From: Halobiforma nitratireducens JCM 10879 | Lineage (GTDB): Archaea > Halobacteriota > Halobacteria > Halobacteriales > Natrialbaceae | NCBI RefSeq assembly: GCF_000337895.1 | Contig: NZ_AOMA01000063.1 | Coordinates: 1 to 64,000 of the forward strand | Length of the DNA stretch: 64,000 bases | Direction: 5' to 3' | In this document: positions 36,440 to 44,894 of the stretch, piece after piece | Layout of the letters: the number at the start of each line of letters is the position of its first letter | Numbering within the stretch: the first letter of the stretch is position 1 | Translations under genes and position numbers: made by a program | Notes under the pieces: model-generated | What the model was told of the DNA's origin: nothing | The model's input: only the letters and a program-made list of their open reading frames with translations | The model's database searches: none

Positions 36440-37399
36440 ATGTCCGATGATAATCACGAACGGTTCAGTATGGACCGACGAACACTGCTTAAACGAACGA
36501 GCGCCGCATCTGCCGTTGCACTTCTCGGGGCGACTGGAGGTGCTGTCGCAACGGACGACTTGCAGAAGGGCGTAGTAAACAAAATCACACTCGATACGGC
36601 GGAGTACGACGATCTAAAAGAAGCGTCAGTGGTCTTTCTGAGGCGTAACAAGCGCGAGATCGTCCGAACTAAGATACACTCGGCACACGAAGTAAACCCC
36701 GAAAGAGCTGCCGGAGATGCCAATCCGACGAAAGTTAGTTACAGTCTCTCCTACGACGAATCGGGCGGAGTTGAAGTCACTGAATCGCAAGACGTAGCTC
36801 GGTTAACAAACGGTGATTTCACGCTCGACCGAACCGAGACCACGGCGACTCTGGCGAACCACTTCCGTGATAACTCGCTACACCAGAACAATGACGCCGA
36901 GATAAACATCCCTGACGAGCCGGAACTCGGCAACCTCGGTGACGCTGCGACGTGGGTTCAAACCGAATCGAGCGAGTGCGGTCCTCTTGCTCGAACGAAC
37001 CTCGCGGTCGAGTATACGCCGACTAGCGGTGATTTCGATATCGACGACTCTATTGGCATCTTTGAAACAGCCGATGGGGAGACCTGTGACGGCGAAGAGT
37101 TCGGTGACCGGTTCCCTTGTAGTGACCTTCCACCAGGAATCGACTGTGATATTCCAGACGCGTTCAACACGACGTGGCACGTCGATAGTTCCGACTACTC
37201 TCTTACGTCCGCGGAAGGCGATTACTACAACAATGACTTCCCCATCATTCCAGAATCGACCGCGGACCACAGTCAAGATACGTGGTTCGATGAGAACGAA
37301 CTGAACGTAGAAGGAACAGTTGATCACTCAGGCACCTTCGGGTTCCGTACGATCATTGACTTCCTCTTGGGGAGTGATGCTGGCGTGATCTTTTACTGA
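36440..37399 (+). CDS. Tat-exported protein of unknown function (cassette cargo)
   Basis: A 319-residue protein. The N-terminus has a clear Tat signal (MDRRTLLKRT, then SAASAVALLGATGGAVA, cleavage likely near residue 37). The mature part is acidic, has an N-terminal alpha/beta-like region (ASVVFLRRNKREIVRTKIHS), and four cysteines in the C-terminal half (ECG, TCD, PCS, DCD). The C-terminus ends in a hydrophobic stretch (TIIDFLLGSDAGVIFY). No domain recognised. It is the only non-transport, non-regulatory cargo gene of the cassette. Its 3' end overlaps the convergent small ORF by 7 bases. Confidence 0.7.
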   Translation: MSDDNHERFSMDRRTLLKRTSAASAVALLGATGGAVATDDLQKGVVNKITLDTAEYDDLKEASVVFLRRNKREIVRTKIHSAHEVNPERAAGDANPTKVSYSLSYDESGGVEVTESQDVARLTNGDFTLDRTETTATLANHFRDNSLHQNNDAEINIPDEPELGNLGDAATWVQTESSECGPLARTNLAVEYTPTSGDFDIDDSIGIFETADGETCDGEEFGDRFPCSDLPPGIDCDIPDAFNTTWHVDSSDYSLTSAEGDYYNNDFPIIPESTADHSQDTWFDENELNVEGTVDHSGTFGFRTIIDFLLGSDAGVIFY

Positions 37400-37599
37400 T
37401 CCAACTCCCTCCTTTCGAGAAGCCACCAGATCACGCCAGACGTGCTGTGTCCCGTTGCTGATGGATCAGACGTCGTTTCTGATTGAAAGTACAGGCGAAG
37501 ACCGCGGGTTTGCAGTAGTTGCTGAGGCGGCCAACTGACGATGTCGCGGTCCTGTTTCGATGTAATCGAGGCAACCAAGACAACGCAGGCAAGCAGCAT
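37393..37599 (-). CDS. Small hypothetical protein with N-terminal membrane segment
   Basis: A 68-residue frame, ATG 37599, 27 bases after the ABC ATPase stop and in the same frame. One hydrophobic segment (MLLACVVLVASI) is followed by a polar tail with tryptophans. It could be the last gene of the ABC operon (for example an accessory or immunity-type peptide) or a chance ORF; codon bias in the AT-richer cassette is not decisive. It overlaps the 3' end of the Tat protein gene. Confidence 0.35.
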   Translation of the reverse strand: MLLACVVLVASITSKQDRDIVSWPPQQLLQTRGLRLYFQSETTSDPSATGHSTSGVIWWLLERRELDQ

Positions 37600-37626
37600 C
37601 GTCGCTACTATCCGGAGCTCGGCTCG

Positions 37627-38553
37627 TTACGTGCTTTCCGTATCCGCGTACGCAGCGAACACATCTTCAAGCGATGCACGTTCGGTTTCGAAATCGATGA
37701 CTTCGATTCCGGCTTCTTCGAAAGCCACGAGTACGTCGGTTCGGACGCTCGCGGATTCGCAGTTTACCATCATTCGATTTTCATCGATCCACGCATCTTC
37801 GACGCCCTTGATTGCCATTACGGCGTCGGGTACTGATGTCGGCTCATCTTCTAACGTGATCGCAAGACGTGGTCCGCCATCGATACGGGCCTGGAGCTCC
37901 GAGACGGATGCTTCGGCGACCATTGTTCCTTCAGAGATGATGCCGGCTCGATCACAAATGGTCTCGACTTGGGCAAGCTGATGCGACGAAACGAAGACAG
38001 TAGCTCCGCGTTCGTTCTGCTCGTGGATCAGTTCTCGGATACGGCCTGCACCGCCCGGATCAAGTCCAGCGATGGGTTCGTCCAGAATTAGTAGGTCGGG
38101 CTCGCCGACGAGCGCCATCGCAAATCCGAGCCGACGGGTCATGCCCTGTGAGTACTCGCCTGCCTTTTGTTCTGCAGCATCTGATAATCCGACACGTTCA
38201 AGGAAGTTGTCAGGGTCAGTATCAACTTCACGAACAGAACACGCGAATTCGAGATGCTCACGACCCGTGAGATTCGGATATGGCGTAAAACCCTGTGGGA
38301 GTGCCCCCGTTCGAGACTTCACACCGAGTTCGTTTGACTGTACGTTTTGACCGAATACGCGAACTGTTCCATCAGTTGGACGGAGGAAGTTCAATAACAA
38401 GCCGATGGCTGTCGTTTTCCCGGCCCCGTTTGGTCCAAGAAAGCCGTACTTTTCTCCGGACCGAACCTCGAGCGAGAGGTTTGAGAGGGCAGTGATGCGA
38501 CCGAACGTTTGAGTCACCGAGTCGAATTCGATTGCGGGTGTATCGTCTGTCAT
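37627..38553 (-). CDS. ABC-2 type transporter ATP-binding protein
   Basis: A 308-residue ATPase. Walker A GPNGAGKTT at residues 40-48, the family signature YSQGM at 134-138, and Walker B LLILDEP with SSHQL for the switch histidine. The C-terminal 90 residues are the extension common to multidrug/antibiotic-type ABC-2 ATPases. It is the third gene of an operon (permease, permease, ATPase; 4 bases between the last permease stop and this start). It probably powers export of a small molecule, peptide or lipid. Confidence 0.88.
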   Translation of the reverse strand: MTDDTPAIEFDSVTQTFGRITALSNLSLEVRSGEKYGFLGPNGAGKTTAIGLLLNFLRPTDGTVRVFGQNVQSNELGVKSRTGALPQGFTPYPNLTGREHLEFACSVREVDTDPDNFLERVGLSDAAEQKAGEYSQGMTRRLGFAMALVGEPDLLILDEPIAGLDPGGAGRIRELIHEQNERGATVFVSSHQLAQVETICDRAGIISEGTMVAEASVSELQARIDGGPRLAITLEDEPTSVPDAVMAIKGVEDAWIDENRMMVNCESASVRTDVLVAFEEAGIEVIDFETERASLEDVFAAYADTEST

Positions 38554-38557
38554 TGAA

Positions 38558-39535
38558 TTACGTGAGTGATAGGCGTCGGAGTCTGTTGTACGTGATTATC
38601 AGCGGGAGGAGAATCCACAGCCCGAGGACGAAGACGGCGATCGGCCAAGAAAGATGTAGCGGTACCGCGGCCATGTCCGCAATCTGTGTCCCGACAACGG
38701 TGATGCCGAAGCTATCGATATCCTCGTGCGGTGCGAGGTGAACTTTCGGGATTATTTCTTCGTAGGGGGCCGAAGCGAGTACCAGGTACGCCTGTCGTGG
38801 GTCGACGCTGTACGCGTCGGGGAATAGCCCAAGAGCGTCAACGGCGGCTTCGTGCCAATTGAACGTAAATCCGATAAACACCGTGAACACTGCAGCTGCC
38901 ACTTGTCGTGGCGTCGCCAACAGAGACGACAGAGCAAACCCAATACTCAACCAGACGAATCCGTATCCGACGGTCGCTGCGGAGAACACGACGAAAGATA
39001 CCGTCTGTGCTGTCTCGAACTGAACGAGAACTGTTATCCAGCCAACGAGGAGACCGACGCCAATCACCGCTGTGAGAACGATTCCTCTGCCGAGAAGTTT
39101 GCCCAGTAGTATGGCCCCGCGCGAACACGGAAGCGCGAGTAGTGTTTTGAGTTGTCCAGTTGCCCGAGGGGTGACGATCGCTCCGTATCCGAGTATCAAG
39201 CCGAGTAGCGGAACGAGGAATACGAAAGAATTCACATGGAACGTATAACTTATGAAGCCGTTCACGGCGTAGACAGCATCGAACGTCTCCGGATATTCGA
39301 GGAAGGTATACCGACTGCCCCTTCCACCTTCGGCTTCCACGGGTTGGACACTGCTTGCGATTCGCCACGCGGAGAACCCGAAGAAAGCAGTGAACAGAAT
39401 CACTAACCGCGACCATCGAAAGTTGCGGAGTTCTGATTTGGCGATTGCTGCCGTTATTCGTGCTTGTGTGGCTGTGTCTGTCTGTGCTGTTTTACCAGAG
39501 CCGTCGGATAGTTCGACTGAGCGTATTGATCTCAC
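38558..39535 (-). CDS. ABC-2 type transporter permease 1
   Basis: A 325-residue protein with a basic N-terminal tail and six membrane segments in the ABC-2 layout (LVILFTAFFGFSAWRI, a long first external loop with EAEGGRGSRYTF, then VFLVPLLGLILGYGAIVTPRATG). It starts with GTG 39535 inside the stop of permease 2 (GTGA overlap). It pairs with permease 2 as a heterodimer. Confidence 0.8.
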   Translation of the reverse strand: MRSIRSVELSDGSGKTAQTDTATQARITAAIAKSELRNFRWSRLVILFTAFFGFSAWRIASSVQPVEAEGGRGSRYTFLEYPETFDAVYAVNGFISYTFHVNSFVFLVPLLGLILGYGAIVTPRATGQLKTLLALPCSRGAILLGKLLGRGIVLTAVIGVGLLVGWITVLVQFETAQTVSFVVFSAATVGYGFVWLSIGFALSSLLATPRQVAAAVFTVFIGFTFNWHEAAVDALGLFPDAYSVDPRQAYLVLASAPYEEIIPKVHLAPHEDIDSFGITVVGTQIADMAAVPLHLSWPIAVFVLGLWILLPLIITYNRLRRLSLT

Positions 39536-40443
39536 GAGAGAAACACCTCATTCCGAAACCCAAGGTATCCCACTGCGAGCGGACAGCAGACCCATACGAA
39601 GAGAACGAGGACGGCAACCGGAGCCGTTACGACCCACAACAGTGTCTCGGCTGATTGACTCCCACTCGAAAGAGTAATCTCGAGTGACGGATACATGGTA
39701 TCGAAGACTCCTGCAATCAGCACCGAATACCCGTGAAACGGATGCCCGACGATTGCTATCGGTGCGATACCGAGCGTCCATACTGCACCAAATACCAGTC
39801 CGAAATAGCCTGCGATTGCGCCGCTCAATGCGTGCAGCCGACTCGAAAGAAGTGCAGACAGAGTGACAGCGATGGAGACAAGCGCGGCGCTGAAAAGCGC
39901 ACTCCAAACAGCCCCTAGCAGGTGAGAAAACGATACTGCCGCCACCGAAGTCGTTATGACTAGTCCGAACGACCCGGCGAGAACGCCCACGAAACTGACT
40001 CCCATAAAGACGAGTACTCGTGCCAACGCCTTTCCGATGTAGATGTCAAACCGAGTTACCGGCAGTGATCCGAGTATCGAGAGTGTCCCTTCATCTCGTT
40101 CCGTGGCAATTGTCCCGTAACCGAAAAGAAACGCCAAAAGCGGGAGAAACACGACGTAAATATCGATACCGAGAAACCAGTAGGCGGCTGAAACCGTGTG
40201 TCCCTCCTCGAGGGTGACGAAGGTGGCAACTTCGGAAGACCCGGTCATACCGCTTGCTGTCCATAAGGAGGGTGCAACGAAAACAACGAATACGGCGGCG
40301 GCAATAGCGCGATTTGTCGTCGACCGACCGATCAAACGGCACTCGAGTAGAAACACTTGATATGGACGACGGGGATCGTAGGTCCTCGACCAAAACTGCC
40401 GGCAACTCCCTCTCAAACTGTTTTGCCTTTTCCGGTCTGTCAT
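39532..40443 (-). CDS. ABC-2 type transporter permease 2
   Basis: A 303-residue protein with six membrane segments and the same architecture as permease 1 (VFLPLLAFLFGYGTIATERDEGT and the cytoplasmic coupling element LPVTRFDIYIGK). Start chosen at ATG 40443; a TATAAATT box lies 18-25 bases upstream on the minus strand. First gene of the transporter operon, with the regulator gene ending 87 bases upstream. Confidence 0.75.
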   Translation of the reverse strand: MTDRKRQNSLRGSCRQFWSRTYDPRRPYQVFLLECRLIGRSTTNRAIAAAVFVVFVAPSLWTASGMTGSSEVATFVTLEEGHTVSAAYWFLGIDIYVVFLPLLAFLFGYGTIATERDEGTLSILGSLPVTRFDIYIGKALARVLVFMGVSFVGVLAGSFGLVITTSVAAVSFSHLLGAVWSALFSAALVSIAVTLSALLSSRLHALSGAIAGYFGLVFGAVWTLGIAPIAIVGHPFHGYSVLIAGVFDTMYPSLEITLSSGSQSAETLLWVVTAPVAVLVLFVWVCCPLAVGYLGFRNEVFLS

Positions 40444-40460
40444 TAGGTGTCGTTCGTTTG

Positions 40461-40468
40461 AATTTATA
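40461..40468 (-). promoter_or_regulatory. TATA box of the ABC transporter operon
   Basis: TATAAATT on the minus strand, centred about 22 bases before ATG 40443, in the gap between regulator and permease. The gap also has AT-rich stretches around 40475-40490 where a regulator could bind. Confidence 0.4.
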
Positions 40469-40529
40469 GAGATAAAGTTATTAGGGATACAATTTCGTCT
40501 CGAGACGAGACACTGAACGAGTGGTATCG

Positions 40530-41300
40530 TCAACGATCAGTCTGTGAAACGACAGATGCGTTTTTGCGATACTTTTCATAGAGCGATGTGCCCCACGCCA
40601 GGAATTGTTCGTGATTCCCAAAGACAATTCCGTGAACTGTGCTGTGTTCGTCATAAACTATCACAACTACGTGATCGTCCGTACGGACGAGACCGATCGG
40701 CTCCGTGAACTCGTCGTATGCGTATATCACATCGCCAAACGTAGTCGAAAGATCGACCAAGTTGCTGGATCGAATGCCTTCTAGTCCGGCTGAGCCGATA
40801 ATTAACTCGACTTGCTGGTCTCGTTCCAAGACTGTTCGATGTGCATCGAGGAATTGCTGTGTAACGGCCGGTACGAACGTGTGTACCTCGGTTGCGGATC
40901 GAATAATCTCGATAACTTTCTCGAGTGGTCCGTTCGGATAGCTTGGCTCGCGAAGATTTACGTCACATTCGATGAGAATATCTGTAGAGACATCTTCGAA
41001 GTAGCCTGGCGCATATCTAGCGATAGTAGTTAACTCTTGAAGCTTTTCTGCACGCTCGATCTCTCCTACAAAATCAGTGACCGCCGTTTCTACGAGAGGC
41101 GCAAGGTACATTCGATCATTTGACTGTCGAATCCACCCTTCTTTTTCGAGTTGGTTCAGATTCCGCAGAACTGTCCGTCGTGTCGCACTGACTGTCTCCT
41201 CGAGTTCTGAAACAGTCTTTGGAGACTGTGTGAGCTCGCGCAGAATCTCGTATCGCGCTGATGAAGCAAATAGTTCTGCAAGTACGACACCATCGGCCAT
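40530..41300 (-). CDS. Winged-helix regulator with FilR1-like ligand domain
   Basis: A 256-residue cytoplasmic protein. Residues 10-70 are a winged-helix domain (ASSARYEILRELTQSPKTVSELEE and TRRTVLRNLNQLEKEGWI in form). The C-terminal 150 residues match the haloarchaeal FilR1-type ligand domain (FVPAVTQQFLDAHRTVLERDQQVELIIG, then a GNHEQFLAWG end). Start ATG 41300; a TATATATG element is about 30 bases upstream. It directly precedes the ABC operon in the same orientation and is the likely controller of the cassette. Confidence 0.75.
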   Translation of the reverse strand: MADGVVLAELFASSARYEILRELTQSPKTVSELEETVSATRRTVLRNLNQLEKEGWIRQSNDRMYLAPLVETAVTDFVGEIERAEKLQELTTIARYAPGYFEDVSTDILIECDVNLREPSYPNGPLEKVIEIIRSATEVHTFVPAVTQQFLDAHRTVLERDQQVELIIGSAGLEGIRSSNLVDLSTTFGDVIYAYDEFTEPIGLVRTDDHVVVIVYDEHSTVHGIVFGNHEQFLAWGTSLYEKYRKNASVVSQTDR

Positions 41301-41326
41301 GTCTACAAACAATATTGAAACGTGTG

Positions 41327-41334
41327 TATATATG
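41327..41334 (-). promoter_or_regulatory. TATA box of the FilR1-like regulator
   Basis: CATATATA on the minus strand, centred about 30 bases before ATG 41300, suggesting leaderless transcription. Confidence 0.45.
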
Positions 41335-41413
41335 TTAACCCTAATTGAATACCCATCGTACGTTTCCCGTCACTGTACAAATTATCAGCACTGATCTCCG
41401 CGTCTATAGGCTG

Positions 41414-41496
41414 GACCTCGACTCGGGCAGTTACCAGCAGGTACTCGTCGACGCGACGCGGGACTACGTGGGTGGAAAAATCCTGCGGCGGACTGA
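41414..41496 (+). repeat. Direct repeat R (copy of the DUF5781 3' end)
   Basis: 83 bases matching 36136-36219 (78 identical positions, one base deleted in the GGAAAAA run). It ends with the TGA-equivalent, here read through as GCGGACTGAAAAC. It is not part of a complete gene. It closes the cassette on the right, 18 bases before the stop of the FIST transducer. Confidence 0.75.
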
Positions 41497-41513
41497 AAAC
41501 GAACGAGAGCCGG

Positions 41514-44456
41514 TCACTCGGGAAGCAACATCACGACCGACGTCGTGTTGTGGTATCCGCTCAACTGCCCTCGCTCCATGCAAAGTTCGCCGTAGGTTTC
41601 GAACCCAGTAAACGGGACCTCGAGTTCGTCGGCCATCGCATCGACCGCCTCGCCGAACTCGTCTTCGAGGATGATCGACCGACAGGCACAGTCGTAGACG
41701 AAGCCACCGGCGATCTCACTCGAGCCGGCGTTCTCGACGGCGTCACGTGCGGTGTCGCGTGCCGACTCGATCTGATCGGACTTCGGACTGTGCATTACGC
41801 GCAGTTCGGTTCCCTCCGGGACGCCGACCGGGAAGTCGAGATACCCCTCGGTCGTCAGGGACAGTCCCGGCCAGCGGATCTTGTACCCGTCGTCGCTTGC
41901 ACCCCGTCCTTCTTCGATACCGAACTCGAACTCGGTCAACAGGCCGAACAGCTCGAGGCTCCCGTCCTCGAGTGCGTCGAAGTCGACGGTTCGACCACGC
42001 TCCTCGAGGTAGGGCTCGACGACCTCTCGCCAGGCTTCGAAGGCGGGCTTGCCGTCGAGTTCGAGGATCCGTCCGCCCTCCGATTTCGTCACCGTCATCG
42101 GCTCGGAGATCGGCGAGTGGCCGTGATCGACGCTGATCGTGATCGGTTCCTTCGACGCCAGCAGGCCAACGACGACTGCGTCGGATTCGACCGTCTCGTT
42201 GTGGAACACGTGGGTCGCTTCCATCGACAGATCGTCGGCCGCGGACCCGCCGACGAAGCTCGTCTCGTGACCGAGGTTGCGCTGGGTCGCCACCGCGACC
42301 TGGTCGCCGACGCCCGCCAGTCCATCGTGGAGCACGATCGCCGACAGGTGTGGATACCCGGCAACCGAGCCGGGTAGCGATTCGACGGCCTCGTTGACCG
42401 CGGCCGCGACGCCGTCCGAGAGGTCCGTCCCGAGCCCGCTGAAGAACTGGACCGTATCACTCGCAGCGAGTGCGACCGCAACGCTTCCCTCGGTACTGGT
42501 CTCTTCCGTGAACTCGCCCGACGACGAGGCACCGATCAACTCGGCCTCGTCGCCGACGACCGACCGGATTCCGTCGAGCACCGCTTCGTAATCGTACTCC
42601 GCCGCACAGAACACCTGTCCGAAGTCGACGCGGCCGTCCGTCTCGAGACCGTCGGCCGCCTGGGTCGCTGCCGCTTTCCCGACCTCGAACCCGTCGTCGC
42701 CGACGGCGACGCCGCTCCCAAACTGTGTCGGCAACCCGTCGGTTGCGGGTTCCTCGCTTGCCTCCGACTCGAGATCACTGAACTCGAACGTCGTGTCGTC
42801 GGCGTCCTCTTCCGTCCGATCCGCAGGACCCGTCACAGACGCAGCGACCTCATCCGTGCTGCCTTCCGTGATCGTGTTCGGCTCTGATCCCCCGCTGGTC
42901 GCGTCCTCGCGTCCGCTCGTTTCCGTGCTCGCTGTTACACGCGAGTCGTTCGCGGCGGCCACCGCAGGTGCGCGTTCCTGTCCCGGTACCTCCTGGCGTG
43001 CTTTGTACATATCGAGCGTATCGCGGAGCCACGCCGCGTTCTCCGCAAGCTCGGCCGCGCTGTCGGAGACGCTCGTGAGTGCGGTCGTCTGCTCCTCGGC
43101 CGAGGCCGCCACGTTCTCCGCGAGCGCGGACGTTCGGTCGCTGATCGTCGCAGTCTCGTCGACCAACGCGACCGCCTGCTGGGTCGATTCGGCCTGCTGG
43201 TCGGCCGCCATCGAAATCTCCTGGACGCCGTCGTTGGTCTCCTCGGCGTACTCGGCGATCTCTTCGAGCGCCGACAGTGCGTTCTCGACGGAGTCGGTGT
43301 GAGCCGCGATCTTCTCCTCGGTCTCGGTGACCGTCTCGGTTGCCGTCTCGGTTCGTTCCTGAATCCGCTCGAGTCGCGTTTCGATCTCCTCGGCGGCCGA
43401 CTGGACCTCGTTGGCGAGCTCTTTGACCTCCGAGGCGACGACGGCGAACCCCTCGCCGTCGTCCCCGTCCTCGGTCGTCCCTCGCGAGGCCTCGATGTTC
43501 GCGTTCAGTGCGAGCATGTTCGTCTGCCGGGCGATGTCGGAGATCATCTCGACCAGTTCGTCGATCGCCTCCACGTCCTCGTGGAGCGTTTCGATCGCTT
43601 CGACTGCCTCCGTCGATCCGGATTCGATCTCCTCGATGCCGTCGACCGCGGTTCGTGCCGCTTCCCGCCCTTCCCGTCCGGTTTCGGCGGTCTCAGCGGC
43701 AATCGTCGCGACTTTTTCCGAACGACTCGCGATCTCCTCGATGTTCGCGGAGAGGTGGTCCATCTCGGCGTTGACTGACTCGAGACGCTCGGACTGGACC
43801 GACGCGCCGTCGGCGATCTCCTGGATATCCTCGCTGATCTCCGTGCTCGCCGTCGTCACCTCGTCGGTGCCGGCCATGAGTTCGTCGCTCGAGGTGACCA
43901 CGAGCCGCACGAAGTCCTTGAGATGACGGATCGTCCCCTCGAGTTCGTCCATCATCGCGTTGAACTCCTCGGCGACGGACAGCGGCGCGTTCTCGTCGGG
44001 CTCGATTCGGTGTGCGAGCCGTCCGGCCGCACACAGCCCCATCGCTTCCTCGAGTTCGGCTGCCTGGGCTTCGATCCGCTCGTTGCGGGTTTCGAGGGAC
44101 TCGAGTTCGTCCTCGAGTGTCCCGGCCCGGTCACGGAGGCGACGGTTCTCGCGCAGCGTCGCCTCGACGGCATCACCGATGTCCTCTACGTCGGTCATCG
44201 ACTCGAAGTCGAAATCGACCGCGTCGGCGTCGCCCATCGTCGTCTCGGTTTGCACTCGTTCGATCGTCCCGTCGATTCGTCCGCCGGCCCAGTGGCCCAC
44301 GACGATCCCGGCGACAACGATCAACGCCCCACCACCGAGCAGTCCCGGTAGCCCGGCGACTACCCCAGCACCGACGACGGCAGCCGCGACGACGGCCGAG
44401 AGGACGCCGAACCGGAGCGCGGATGCGGTCGCCGATGATCCGAATACTACACTCAT
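41514..44456 (-). CDS. Chemotaxis transducer with C-terminal FIST sensory domain
   Basis: A 980-residue protein with a rare order of parts. Two membrane helices at the start (15-55), a coiled-coil/HAMP-like region (95-185), and the methyl-accepting signalling hairpin (200-480) with its tip IARQTNMLALNANIEAS and FAVVASEVKELANE (about 309-349). A Ser/Glu-rich linker (490-575) leads to a FIST_N domain (580-780, GASSSGEFT) and FIST_C domain (800-960, GFETYGEL). FIST domains are predicted small-ligand sensors, here placed downstream of the signalling unit. Start ATG 44456 preferred over ATG 44483. Confidence 0.85.
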   Translation of the reverse strand: MSVVFGSSATASALRFGVLSAVVAAAVVGAGVVAGLPGLLGGGALIVVAGIVVGHWAGGRIDGTIERVQTETTMGDADAVDFDFESMTDVEDIGDAVEATLRENRRLRDRAGTLEDELESLETRNERIEAQAAELEEAMGLCAAGRLAHRIEPDENAPLSVAEEFNAMMDELEGTIRHLKDFVRLVVTSSDELMAGTDEVTTASTEISEDIQEIADGASVQSERLESVNAEMDHLSANIEEIASRSEKVATIAAETAETGREGREAARTAVDGIEEIESGSTEAVEAIETLHEDVEAIDELVEMISDIARQTNMLALNANIEASRGTTEDGDDGEGFAVVASEVKELANEVQSAAEEIETRLERIQERTETATETVTETEEKIAAHTDSVENALSALEEIAEYAEETNDGVQEISMAADQQAESTQQAVALVDETATISDRTSALAENVAASAEEQTTALTSVSDSAAELAENAAWLRDTLDMYKARQEVPGQERAPAVAAANDSRVTASTETSGREDATSGGSEPNTITEGSTDEVAASVTGPADRTEEDADDTTFEFSDLESEASEEPATDGLPTQFGSGVAVGDDGFEVGKAAATQAADGLETDGRVDFGQVFCAAEYDYEAVLDGIRSVVGDEAELIGASSSGEFTEETSTEGSVAVALAASDTVQFFSGLGTDLSDGVAAAVNEAVESLPGSVAGYPHLSAIVLHDGLAGVGDQVAVATQRNLGHETSFVGGSAADDLSMEATHVFHNETVESDAVVVGLLASKEPITISVDHGHSPISEPMTVTKSEGGRILELDGKPAFEAWREVVEPYLEERGRTVDFDALEDGSLELFGLLTEFEFGIEEGRGASDDGYKIRWPGLSLTTEGYLDFPVGVPEGTELRVMHSPKSDQIESARDTARDAVENAGSSEIAGGFVYDCACRSIILEDEFGEAVDAMADELEVPFTGFETYGELCMERGQLSGYHNTTSVVMLLPE

Positions 44457-44714
44457 ACTCCGACTATGATACCGATCGTACAAGAATGGCGGTGGTACCC
44501 CTCCTGACGCTTACGTCTCCACACCGTACTCCCGGCTGTAACGGGAGAACTGTTGGAGACGCGTTTCGCCTCGAGTCGTTTGCCGGGGGCCACCGAATCG
44601 ACCCGGTTCGTGAGGGCAAAGCAACCGAACGCGAAACCGGGGAAACGACAGTACGCTGGGACTGATCGCAGACTGCCCGCACAGCTGTCGGGTGGTCAGA
44701 TGCTACTGGAGCGA

Positions 44715-44794
44715 TAGTACCAACTGCAACGATTTGCACACTGATCGCCGATCCGTTTGGCGATCAGGTCCGCACTGACTTGCAGTGGCTACTA
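44715..44794 (+). repeat. Dispersed palindromic repeat, copy C (best preserved)
   Basis: 80 bases with terminal arms TAGTACCAACTGCAA and TTGCAGTGGCTACTA (13 of 15 pair) and a perfect inner pair TGATCGCC/GGCGATCA. It lies upstream of the transducer and downstream of rps7. The rest of 44457-44894 shows no gene. An ORF carrying QIVAVGTI on its minus strand is a by-product of the repeat. Confidence 0.75.
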
Positions 44795-44894
44795 GAGAGA
44801 GCGACTGTGGCCGTCGCTGTCCGATCGTTCGTCGAGCGCGATCGTCGAAAAGCGAGAGACAGCGATCGACCGCGCAGGTAAAGAGCGACCGTCG

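Larger units (their letters stand above)
36136..41496. mobile_element. AT-richer inserted cassette bounded by direct repeats
   Basis: About 5.3 kb between the two copies of the DUF5781 3' end. Gene content: Tat-exported protein, small hydrophobic ORF, ABC-2 transporter operon and a FilR1-like regulator. Base composition and codon choice (many A/T third positions) differ clearly from the flanking EF-2, DUF5781 and transducer genes. It interrupts the conserved rps7/EF-2 neighbourhood. No integrase or transposase is visible, so the class of element is unknown. Confidence 0.6.

Noticed and set aside
36440-37399. Halocin C8-type precursor
   Set aside because: Tat signal and cysteines are present, but the known cysteine-dense peptide region is not; only four scattered cysteines.
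44464-44739. 91-codon ORF starting QIVAVGTI
   Set aside because: It starts in the dispersed repeat; the same peptide appears at copy B, so it is a by-product of the element.
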